The position numbers and the translations under genes are program-made. Shown here piece by piece: positions 45,615 to 53,134 of a DNA stretch of 64,000 nt; within the stretch, counting starts at the first letter, position 1; the number at the start of each line of letters is the position of its first letter. The notes beneath the pieces are model-generated. The model saw only the letters and a program-made list of their open reading frames with translations. It was not told where the DNA came from and did not search any database. Location of the stretch: the NCBI RefSeq assembly GCF_900114775.1, contig NZ_FOUE01000001.1, positions 558,001-622,000 on the forward strand, read 5' to 3'. Source of the stretch: Marinobacter zhejiangensis. GTDB lineage: Bacteria > Pseudomonadota > Gammaproteobacteria > Pseudomonadales > Oleiphilaceae.

Positions 45615-46134
45615 AATTCTTATCAGCGCGCAGTGGCAGGCCAACCTGAGAGGCCACCATACCTCCGAACTCCATTGCTTTCGATCTACCTGCTTCTGTC
45701 ATTGGGTATTGGCCCAAAAACATATTTATTTCAAAGCCTTCGGCATGGTCACTTGAACTATTCTTTCCAACCAAGTTCACATCGTAAAAATGCCGCGTAG
45801 AATCGCCACCTCCACCGCCAGCCAATCCCGATTTGTATTCTGAATTTTCAATAACGCAAATATACTTGAAAAACCGCAACGGAATTTCCTCCTTGGACTG
45901 GAAGAAAAGCCACCGTTTGCGCTTTATCACCAATCCGAGCTCCGTATCTATAAATCTTTCTGATCTGGCGAAGAACGTAACTATTCCAAAAATTATTAAT
46001 ACAACGCCAATAGCTGACAGGAAATAATTATTATTCTTAATCCCTGGTAGCAGAAATCCAAATATGCCTAGGCCGAACGGGAAAATCGAGACAAGTTTTG
46101 GATGAACATTGTTTCCTGGTTGATAGATTTTCAT
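45610..46134 (-). CDS. integron cassette 7 membrane protein, unknown
   Basis: A 174-residue protein with two adjacent N-terminal helices (LVSIFPFGLGIFGFLLPGI and FLSAIGVVLIIFGIVTFFA) and a cytosolic-facing or external C-terminal part (DTELGLVIKRKRWLFF, a GGGG loop, then EINMFLGQYPMTEAGRSKAM). The two-helix hairpin plus PH-like beta part resembles small DUF-type membrane proteins with a bPH-like domain, though this is weak. No named family. Confidence 0.7.
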   Translation of the reverse strand: MKIYQPGNNVHPKLVSIFPFGLGIFGFLLPGIKNNNYFLSAIGVVLIIFGIVTFFARSERFIDTELGLVIKRKRWLFFQSKEEIPLRFFKYICVIENSEYKSGLAGGGGGDSTRHFYDVNLVGKNSSSDHAEGFEINMFLGQYPMTEAGRSKAMEFGGMVASQVGLPLRADKNL

Positions 46135-46141
46135 CTCTGGA

Positions 46142-46220
46142 TTTCTAACGCGAAGCTTTGCGGCAATTTTGGAGCCGCGAAGCGGTGGAAAAATTATCCG
46201 GCAACAGCGGCTGGTTATGC
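46142..46220 (-). repeat. attC of cassette 6 (YefM-YoeB)
   Basis: TTTCTAACGCGAAGCTTTGCGG at the low end and CAACAGCGGCTGGTTATGC at the high end with a GCCGCGAAGCGG inner stem. About 79 bases. Confidence 0.7.
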
Positions 46221-46221
46221 A

Positions 46222-46485
46222 TTATTCGTAGTGGCTCCAGAGTCTGAGGACTTTCACCACACGCTCGTCCTCTAGCACTTGGTAGACCAGACGATGCTGA
46301 ATATTAATGCGGCGTGAATAGGCCCCCGCAAGATCACCAATGAGCTTCTCAAACGGAGGCGGCTTGCGGTATGGATCTTCCGCTAGCAGCGCTAACAGTT
46401 CCTGGGCTTTTGGTTTGAGGCCGCTGGAGGCCAACTTCCTTGCATCTTTTTGGGCTTGCTTGGTGTAAACCAACTTCCATGTCAC
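46222..46485 (-). CDS. yoeB: YoeB-family mRNA interferase toxin (cassette 6)
   Basis: An 87-residue RelE-superfamily toxin of the YoeB type. It reads KLVYTKQAQKDARKLAS, PFEKLIGDLAGAYSRRINIQ, HRLVYQVLE and ends with an aromatic RLWSHYE tail. The Glu of FEKL, the Arg of SRRIN and the terminal His/Tyr match catalytic residues of E. coli YoeB, which cleaves mRNA at the ribosomal A site. Its start overlaps the antitoxin stop (46482-46485). It is in an integron cassette, where such toxins stabilise the array. Confidence 0.93.
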   Translation of the reverse strand: MTWKLVYTKQAQKDARKLASSGLKPKAQELLALLAEDPYRKPPPFEKLIGDLAGAYSRRINIQHRLVYQVLEDERVVKVLRLWSHYE

Positions 46486-46724
46486 CAGTCCAGCTCCTCA
46501 TCGCATTCATCCACGGGGGTATCCATCCCCTCACGAATAGACTCCCGCATACCTGGTACGGAGAGCAGGTAAAGTGTCTCCTGAATTGCAGACCAGTCTT
46601 CCTCGGAAACCAGAACAGCTTTGTTCCGCTTACCCATGATGACGATTGGTTGGTGGGACTCGGCAGTTTCGTCAATCAACCGATAAAGGTTACTGCGCGC
46701 CTCAGTTGCTGTGATTCCGGTCAT
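46482..46724 (-). CDS. yefM: YefM-family antitoxin (cassette 6)
   Basis: An 80-residue Phd/YefM antitoxin: MTGITATEARSNLYRLIDE, then PIVIMGKRNKAVLVSEEDW. The N-terminal half binds DNA and autoregulates; the C-terminal tail (TPVDECDEELDW) wraps the toxin. It precedes yoeB with a 4-base overlap, as usual for this system. The upstream 46725-46796 stretch contains AT-rich palindromes (AGTACGTACGT) that may be its operator. Confidence 0.93.
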   Translation of the reverse strand: MTGITATEARSNLYRLIDETAESHQPIVIMGKRNKAVLVSEEDWSAIQETLYLLSVPGMRESIREGMDTPVDECDEELDW

Positions 46725-46796
46725 GACGCACCTCTTGCGTGTTTAACTTTTAACCAACTGTACGCCTATAAGTACGTACGTCAAGACGGACGTTTC

Positions 46797-46897
46797 TGCA
46801 TAACGCATTGCTCATGGAAATTTTTTAGTTGGCGACTTTTTTGCTGCGTCAGCGCGAAAAAGTCGCCAACTAAAAAATTTCCTATGCAGCAACTTGT
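46797..46897 (-). repeat. attC of cassette 5, left part, with an unusually long stem, interrupted by IS110
   Basis: TGCATAACGCATTGC begins the site; ATGCAGCAACTTGT ends this portion and the missing TATG core is at 48083-48086 on the other side of the IS. Inside, a perfect 26-base inverted repeat (46816-46841 with 46857-46882) has a 15-base loop and forms a very stable hairpin. Confidence 0.75.
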
Positions 46898-48053
<1,156 letters not shown>

Positions 48054-48113
48054 ATATATGGTTTGACACCACAGTCACTTGTTATGTTGTTTTTGATTAG
48101 ACTGTACATAATA

Positions 48114-48575
48114 TTATGCTTCAGCATTAAATTTAAAGCCTATGATCCTTCCCCATTGTATAAAATCTTTTACCAAAGATTCATATTCATTTTTATCAGT
48201 GTTTGAACCAGAAATTACCTTTGTACCAAATTGATTCGTAGTAAGCGTAGCATCTGAGAAATATGTGGTGAACGCTTCCCACCTTAGACAATTAACCCCC
48301 ATTTCTGGAAACCCAAATATGTTTTCAAATAATGAATCTTCATTTACCTCGGCGACAACATTTTTTGCCACCATCCAATCTAAATCTGAACAGATAAATT
48401 GCCAACCGTTAATTACATTAACTTGAGTTTTCTTAGCACCAAAAATTAAAGCAGTTTCTATAATAGCCGAACAAATTGTGTCTGGGTTAATTCCTCTACT
48501 ACCAAAATACATCTCTGGTCTTTTTTTGATTACATCTTTACCTTTCAAAACCTTTATATCTTCTTCTTTGTACAT
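48114..48575 (-). CDS. cassette 5 protein resembling the GyrB/ParE GHKL N-terminus
   Basis: A 153-residue protein with LKGKDVIKKRPEMYFGSRGI near its start, close to the GyrB/ParE motif (leGLeaVRkRPgMYIG) found before the GHKL ATPase core. It then diverges: the helix DTICSAIIETALIFGAKKT could match the N-box helix but the N-box Asn is Glu-flanked, and no clear G1 DxGxGxP motif is seen. So it may be a decoy or degenerate ATPase-like domain, not a gyrase subunit. It belongs to cassette 5, whose attC holds the IS. Confidence 0.6.
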   Translation of the reverse strand: MYKEEDIKVLKGKDVIKKRPEMYFGSRGINPDTICSAIIETALIFGAKKTQVNVINGWQFICSDLDWMVAKNVVAEVNEDSLFENIFGFPEMGVNCLRWEAFTTYFSDATLTTNQFGTKVISGSNTDKNEYESLVKDFIQWGRIIGFKFNAEA

Positions 48576-48593
48576 ATTTGGTACCAGTTTTCG

Positions 48594-48695
48594 CACATAA
48601 CGCCGAGCACAGCGGCGACCTTGGAGTGGCGACGAAGGAGCCACGTAAAGGGCGTCCGGCGGCCACCGGCCGCGTACTGCTGCGATTGGTTATAA
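48594..48695 (-). repeat. attC of cassette 4
   Basis: CACATAACGCCGAGCACAGCGG pairs with CCGCGTACTGCTGCGATTGGTTATAAC across a 100-base site with internal GC-rich arms. Confidence 0.75.
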
Positions 48696-49133
48696 CGCCT
48701 GCCGCAAATGTTCAGCATTCTGGTTGATGGCCTCTACTAGGCCCGATACCTCGTACTGCTTGCCTCGAGAATCCTCAACAACCGCCTTTTTGATGACTGA
48801 CGAACTCCACTCTTGGAGTTCTGAGTTCTGTGTGTTCAGCTGGAACTCACAATCTTCGCTTTCCAGGAGCCTAACCGGATTGCCGTTTTCTCCAATACGA
48901 CGTTCTATCTCTTTGCCATCCTCGGTGGTAATCAACAAGCGCCGTATTGTGACTGGGCGTCGCCCTGAATTGACGATATGGACGTAAACCCCATCTGACA
49001 TATGCTGATAGCTTTCCAGGTATCTCGCAGCTGCCGTTATTGTCCCTCGATCTCGGAAGGCAACAATGACCGAGACGCCGAGACTGACCAAGGCAATTGT
49101 GATTGCAATCCCAGACACAGCACAGTCACTCAT
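48690..49133 (-). CDS. integron cassette 4 protein with one membrane helix, unknown
   Basis: A 147-residue protein with an N-terminal hydrophobic helix (GIAITIALVSLGVSVIVAF) and a beta-rich remainder with HIVNSGRRPVTIRRLLITTE. No family is recognised. A signal-anchor topology is likely. Confidence 0.7.
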   Translation of the reverse strand: MSDCAVSGIAITIALVSLGVSVIVAFRDRGTITAAARYLESYQHMSDGVYVHIVNSGRRPVTIRRLLITTEDGKEIERRIGENGNPVRLLESEDCEFQLNTQNSELQEWSSSVIKKAVVEDSRGKQYEVSGLVEAINQNAEHLRQAL

Positions 49134-49147
49134 ATCTATATGCCTGC

Positions 49148-49226
49148 GTTATAACGTCCGGCGCAGCGGGCCAGTTGTAGCGAGGAACGAGCGGAAAATG
49201 GGTCCGCCTGCCGCCGCTTGTTAACT
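49148..49226 (-). repeat. attC of cassette 3
   Basis: GTTATAACGTCCGGCGCAGCGGGCC at the low end and GGTCCGCCTGCCGCCGCTTGTTAAC at the high end form long complementary arms around a short variable loop. Confidence 0.75.
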
Positions 49227-49672
49227 CATTTCCGGGCAATGGATTTCAGATCCACCGCAGCAGGAAAAGTAGACCGATAACATCTAGCCTTTTCTTCATC
49301 CAACCCAACGAGGATTGTTGCGCTGCTGTCCCAGCACGCGATTTCAAAGCTAGCCCCGTCCAGCTGAGGCTCGAGTTCAGAGCCATCCCAGTAATACGGA
49401 TTACCATCAACATAGGGGGCCTCCCCTACAGTTGGTCTCTCTCCCCTAGGAAAGGCGCTAAAGACGGCCCAGATGAACTGGATGTCTTCGCTTGCTATCT
49501 GGAGCTCGAGCTCACTGCCGGAATGCCATCCCTCGTCAAACTGAAAGCCATTCGTCTCGACATCACTCACATACCAATCGTAATCAGAGCTGCTAATGCC
49601 CAACGCCACTATGACTTCACGCATATTTGTGAAAAAGCGTACTTGGTCACTCCGCTCTAGTATCAGGTTCAT
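49226..49672 (-). CDS. integron cassette 3 protein, unknown
   Basis: A 148-residue soluble acidic protein (MNLILERSDQVRFFTNMREV, then YDWYVSDVETNGF, YYWDGSELEPQ). It resembles small immunity or SUKH-like proteins in composition, but I cannot name a family. It is a single-gene cassette. Confidence 0.7.
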   Translation of the reverse strand: MNLILERSDQVRFFTNMREVIVALGISSSDYDWYVSDVETNGFQFDEGWHSGSELELQIASEDIQFIWAVFSAFPRGERPTVGEAPYVDGNPYYWDGSELEPQLDGASFEIACWDSSATILVGLDEEKARCYRSTFPAAVDLKSIARK

Positions 49673-49683
49673 AGTGGTTCCAC

Positions 49684-49770
49684 GAGTTAACGCCAGCCAG
49701 CATGCGCGGCTGCGGAATGGAGGCGAAGCCGCAATGTAGTAGGCGTCGCCGTGACTGGCCTGGTTATGTG
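49684..49770 (-). repeat. attC of cassette 2
   Basis: GAGTTAACGCCAGCCAGCATG at the low end and GACTGGCCTGGTTATGTG at the high end, with complementary GCCAGCC/GGCTGCG-type inner stems. Confidence 0.7.
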
Positions 49771-49949
49771 TGGCCAGATATTTCTTCCAGCTTAATAATT
49801 GAGTCCTGCCCTACCAGCCTTGTACTGCCGTCAGTTCTCTCAACACGATATGATTTCGGTGTCTCTTTTATGCATTTAACGCGGTTTTCGTACTCGATTT
49901 CATAGCGGCCCGTTGAGAAAACTACATTGTAAGTTTTGCCTACTTCCAT
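49764..49949 (-). CDS. integron cassette 2 small protein, unknown
   Basis: A 61-residue protein (MEVGKTYNVVFSTGRYEIEY, ending IKLEEISGHT), predicted small beta-barrel-like and charged. The start at 49949 has a GGAGG seven bases upstream; the longer frame to 50039 starts close to the cassette boundary but has no ribosome binding site. No family. Confidence 0.65.
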   Translation of the reverse strand: MEVGKTYNVVFSTGRYEIEYENRVKCIKETPKSYRVERTDGSTRLVGQDSIIKLEEISGHT

Positions 49950-50073
49950 TTGAAACCTCCGTAAACCTGGATCTTTTTGACCATACCAGATTTTCTTAAC
50001 GGAGAATTTTTTGCTGGTAACTGTGCCGACTGACACCATTAATGAAATTTAATAAGACCTGTGTGGTGATCAC

Positions 50074-50191
50074 ATAACGCCCAGCGCAGGCGCAGCCAGC
50101 GCGGAGCGCATTTTGTGTTAATGTTTGAGCGCCAGCGAGTAACACAAAAGGTGCGTAGCGTTGGCTGTCGCTCTGCCGCTGATTGTTAGTG
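50074..50191 (-). repeat. attC of cassette 1
   Basis: ACATAACGCCCAGCGCAGG at the low end and GCCGCTGATTGTTAGTG at the high end with long complementary arms (TTTTGTGTTA with TAACACAAAA). About 118 bases, the longest in the array except for the interrupted one. Confidence 0.8.
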
Positions 50192-50665
50192 TTGCCCCAC
50201 TGCGGGATCTAAAGTTACCACCCTACCTCCGCCAAGCGGGTTCTCACACAGCAGGCCAGGAAGCACGCAATCTTTGAGGTCCGAAATTAAATATTGTTGA
50301 GTGCGTAAATTTACGGCTTTAACCACAAGATACTCTTCAAATTTTATTTTTGTAGAATACGAGCGACAGTATTTTTCACCACGATAACTCAAGCACTCGG
50401 TGGTGCTAGCATATTCTTTGCCCCAATTTGGATCAAATGATATGACAGTCTTGCCGTCCGCTTTAGTTACTTCAGCGATACCTGAAAGTTCTCTACCATT
50501 TTCATCTACAAATGAAATACTTAGCCCACCATCAGGCTGAGTTGAATGAAGCAACTCCACTTTAAGATTACCGTATGCGATCGCGAACCCATGATCAGAA
50601 GTAGTTTCCTTTACAAAAGCACATGCTGACATGAGTAACGTCAGAAAAATTACGATGATCTTCAT
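50186..50665 (-). CDS. integron cassette 1 lipoprotein, unknown
   Basis: A 159-residue predicted lipoprotein (IVIFLTLLMSAC, lipobox MSAC, Cys about 15). The mature part contains LHSTQPDGGLSISFVDENG, four cysteines (TECLSYRGEKYC, KDCVLPGLLC) and YLVVKAVNLRTQQYLISD. It is the attI-proximal cassette, with its start only 11 bases from the boundary, so it is the one expected to be best expressed from a promoter in attI/intI. Family unknown. Confidence 0.75.
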   Translation of the reverse strand: MKIIVIFLTLLMSACAFVKETTSDHGFAIAYGNLKVELLHSTQPDGGLSISFVDENGRELSGIAEVTKADGKTVISFDPNWGKEYASTTECLSYRGEKYCRSYSTKIKFEEYLVVKAVNLRTQQYLISDLKDCVLPGLLCENPLGGGRVVTLDPAVGQH

Positions 50666-50676
50666 AGCTATAGAAC

Positions 50677-50851
50677 ACTAACAGCAATTAGATAGCGCGC
50701 TTCGATATTGCACAAAATTGACTGCGTCATGATTACGCAATTTCATAGCAACAGCACCCTACCAAGTTTCAGTTAAAACATGAGCTTAGCCAATCACTAA
50801 GCGCTTCGCTATGGAATCATTTGACTTCCACGATTTGTTCTCACAATAATA
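50677..50851 (-). other. attI region and likely cassette promoter region
   Basis: The first cassette boundary is the GTTAGTG core read on the minus strand at 50682-50676. Between it and the intI start lie about 200 bases without a gene. attI and Pc should be here. The antisense frame at 50786-51016 overlaps intI and is judged a shadow. Confidence 0.5.
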
Positions 50852-50867
50852 CTGTATAAATATACAG
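50852..50867 (+). promoter_or_regulatory. LexA (SOS) box upstream of intI
   Basis: CTGTATAAATATACAG is a perfect match to the gammaproteobacterial LexA consensus CTGTN8ACAG. It lies 17 bases before the intI ATG, overlapping the expected promoter. In characterised integrons LexA represses intI, so DNA damage activates cassette rearrangement. Confidence 0.9.
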
Positions 50868-50884
50868 ATACCGGAGATCGTCCC

Positions 50885-51844
50885 ATGGAAGGGAAACAAC
50901 TTCGTTTGCGTGATCAGTTCCGCGACGTTATTCGCGTCAATCACTACAGCATTCGTACTGAAAAGTCCTACTGGTACTGGATTCGGTATTTCATTCGCTT
51001 CCACCAGATGAAGCACCCACTGGATATGGGCTCCAGGGAGATCAATGAATTCCTAACCTGGCTTGCTGTACATCGGCACGTTGCAGCAGCTACCCAAGAC
51101 CAGGCTTTGAACTCGCTGGTGTTCCTTTATGACAAGGTTTTGGACAGGCCTTTGGGCGATATTGGTGATGTGGTTCGGTCGAAAAAGCCTCGAAAATTGC
51201 CTGTGGTCCTTACCCATGACGAAGCCATGCGCATTATTGAGAGGCTAAATCATCCTGATCACCTTATTGCCTCGTTGATGTACGGCTCCGGTCTACGGGT
51301 GACCGAAGCCTGTCGTCTCAGGATCAAAGACCTGGACTTCAATCACCAGGTAATTACAGTGCGTGACGGCAAGGGTGCGAAAGACAGGACGACGTTGCTA
51401 CCGACACCACTTGTTGTGCCGCTGCAAAAGCATATTGGCGACTTGCAGAAGGCCTGGAAGCAGAAGGATGAGTTGTACCAGCACCCGGTCAGCTTGCCGT
51501 ACGCTTTGGCCAGGAAATACCCTAACGCCGGTAACTCTTTGGAGTGGCAATGGCTATTTCCATCGCCGTCACTCAGTACCGACAACCTGGGTAATGTTGC
51601 CCGCCACCACCGCCACATTTCTTCCGTACAACGGGCAGTTCGTCGGGCGGTAAGTGAAGCAGGGGTTGGCAAACGGGCGGGATGCCATACCTTCAGGCAC
51701 ACCTTTGCCACTGAGTTACTGAAACGTGGCAATGACATCCGCACCGTACAGGATCTGCTCGGCCACGCGGATCTGCGCACCACCCAGATTTACACCCATG
51801 TGCTGGGCCAGGGCTTTGCAGGCGTGCGCAGCCCCTTGGGTTGA
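50885..51844 (+). CDS. intI: integron integrase IntI
   Basis: A 319-residue tyrosine recombinase. The core has catalytic Arg138 (YGSGLRVTEAC), HTFRH (His268, Arg271), GHADLRTTQIY with His294 and nucleophile Tyr303. The IntI-specific additional domain is visible around residues 199-233 (SLEWQWLFPSPSLSTD). The SAM-like N-terminal domain begins RLRDQFRDVIRVNHYSIRT. GGAG lies 8 bases before the ATG. It reads away from the cassettes and ends 14 bases before nrdB. Intact, so likely active. Confidence 0.96.
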   Translation: MEGKQLRLRDQFRDVIRVNHYSIRTEKSYWYWIRYFIRFHQMKHPLDMGSREINEFLTWLAVHRHVAAATQDQALNSLVFLYDKVLDRPLGDIGDVVRSKKPRKLPVVLTHDEAMRIIERLNHPDHLIASLMYGSGLRVTEACRLRIKDLDFNHQVITVRDGKGAKDRTTLLPTPLVVPLQKHIGDLQKAWKQKDELYQHPVSLPYALARKYPNAGNSLEWQWLFPSPSLSTDNLGNVARHHRHISSVQRAVRRAVSEAGVGKRAGCHTFRHTFATELLKRGNDIRTVQDLLGHADLRTTQIYTHVLGQGFAGVRSPLG

Positions 51845-51858
51845 CGGTCAGTAAGCGC

Positions 51859-52920
51859 TTACCACTCCAGCGACGCCCCGGTCTGATACTCGATCACCCG
51901 GGTCTCGAAGAAGTTCTTCTCCTTGCGCATAGTCGCCTGCTCGTCCAGCCAGGGGGAGACGTTTTTGGCGCCGGGGAACGGTTCTTCCAGGCCGACGGTG
52001 CGGGCGCGGCGGTTGGCGACGAAACGGAACTGTTCGCTGTGGTATTCGGCGGAATAGCCGAGGATCGGGTCGCGGAGGATGTAGTTGGCGTAGGCTTTCT
52101 CGGCGGCTTCGGACTCGTCCCACATCTCGCGCACGGCTTTCGGGTCGAGGGTGAGGTTTTCCTCTTCCAGGATCTGGTTGACCACCTTGAGGCCGAAGGA
52201 AAAGTGCATGGCTTCGTCCCGCAGGATGTACTGCAACTGCTCCCCGGTACCGCGCATCAGGCCCCGGCGCTGCAAGGCGAAGATGGGGCTGAAGCCGTTA
52301 TAGAACCAGCAGCCTTCAAACACCGCCGCGAAGAACAGGTAGGACATGATGAATTCCTGCAGGTCATCCGGGTTGCGCAGGTTCATGTCGGAGCGCATGG
52401 CGGCGTCGAGACGGCGGTTGGCCACCTGGATTTTCTGGTTGATCTGGGGCACCACCCGGTAGCGGTTGTAGATCTCGCTCTGGTCGAGGTTGAGGGTCTC
52501 GATGCAGTGCTGGTAGGTCCACGTGTGCAGTGCTTCTTCGTAGACCTGGCGGGCCTGGTAGATCTGCAGTTCCGGGGCGCTCATCTTCTCCATCACCGCC
52601 AGGCCGATGTTACGCATGGCGAGGATGTCGGAGGTGGTGAGGTAGGCCAGCACGTTCTCGTAAACGTGCTTCTCCGGCGGGGTCAGGCGGTGGTGGTAGT
52701 CGTGGACGTCCTGGGCCATGTTGATGTCCAACGGGGTCCAGTGGTTCTTGTTGGCGTTCATGAAGTACTCCCAGGCCCAGGGGTACTTGAACGGCGCCAG
52801 CTGGTTGATGTCGGTTTCGCCGTTGATGACGCGCTTGTCGTCAACGTTGACCGGGCGTGGGCCGTCCGGGTTGCTGGCTTGTGGTTGCTTGGGGGTGGAG
52901 TCGTCGTCCCAATCGAGCAT
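51859..52920 (-). CDS. nrdB: class Ia ribonucleotide reductase beta subunit
   Basis: A 353-residue R2 subunit that houses the di-iron centre and stable tyrosyl radical. The ligand region reads EEALHTWTYQHCIETL with the radical-tyrosine-containing helix, and the second ligand helix reads RDEAMHFSFGLKVV. The conserved C-terminal tail (GASLEW) docks NrdA. Start 52920 has GAGGA 9 bases upstream. It follows nrdA on the same strand after a 215-base spacer with a large hairpin repeat. Confidence 0.96.
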   Translation of the reverse strand: MLDWDDDSTPKQPQASNPDGPRPVNVDDKRVINGETDINQLAPFKYPWAWEYFMNANKNHWTPLDINMAQDVHDYHHRLTPPEKHVYENVLAYLTTSDILAMRNIGLAVMEKMSAPELQIYQARQVYEEALHTWTYQHCIETLNLDQSEIYNRYRVVPQINQKIQVANRRLDAAMRSDMNLRNPDDLQEFIMSYLFFAAVFEGCWFYNGFSPIFALQRRGLMRGTGEQLQYILRDEAMHFSFGLKVVNQILEEENLTLDPKAVREMWDESEAAEKAYANYILRDPILGYSAEYHSEQFRFVANRRARTVGLEEPFPGAKNVSPWLDEQATMRKEKNFFETRVIEYQTGASLEW

Positions 52921-52984
52921 GGTGTTCGTCCTCAAAATTTATGTGGCTGGCATTCGGGCGGTAGCTGAGATGTGCGGAGAAGTT

Positions 52985-53086
52985 GGCCGGGGGGGCTCTT
53001 TCGGGACCGTCGCTGGCCATGGACGGCCAGCGTCGAGCCCTACAGGGACGTACTTGTGGGCGTGTCCCGAAAGAGCCCCCCCGGCC
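52985..53086. repeat. 102-base palindromic repeat between nrdA and nrdB
   Basis: A perfect 23-base inverted repeat (52985-53007 and 53064-53086: GGCCGGGGGGGCTCTTTCGG then GAC) encloses a nested CGTCGCTGGCC/GGCCAGCGTCG stem and an unpaired tail. This is a REP/MITE-like unit. It may terminate, stabilise or attenuate the nrdA-nrdB message. Confidence 0.75.
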
Positions 53087-53134
53087 TGCTTCCAGCTCCG
53101 GAATCAGACCGCCTTCTCCGATAACAGATTCGAC

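Noticed and set aside
46816..46882. Stem as a simple rho-independent terminator
   Set aside because: It lies within attC ends TAAC and GTTATG, so an attC interpretation explains it better, though it may terminate as well.
50786..51016. Minus-strand 76-residue frame across the intI start
   Set aside because: Overlaps intI and its LexA box; no ribosome binding site or family motif.
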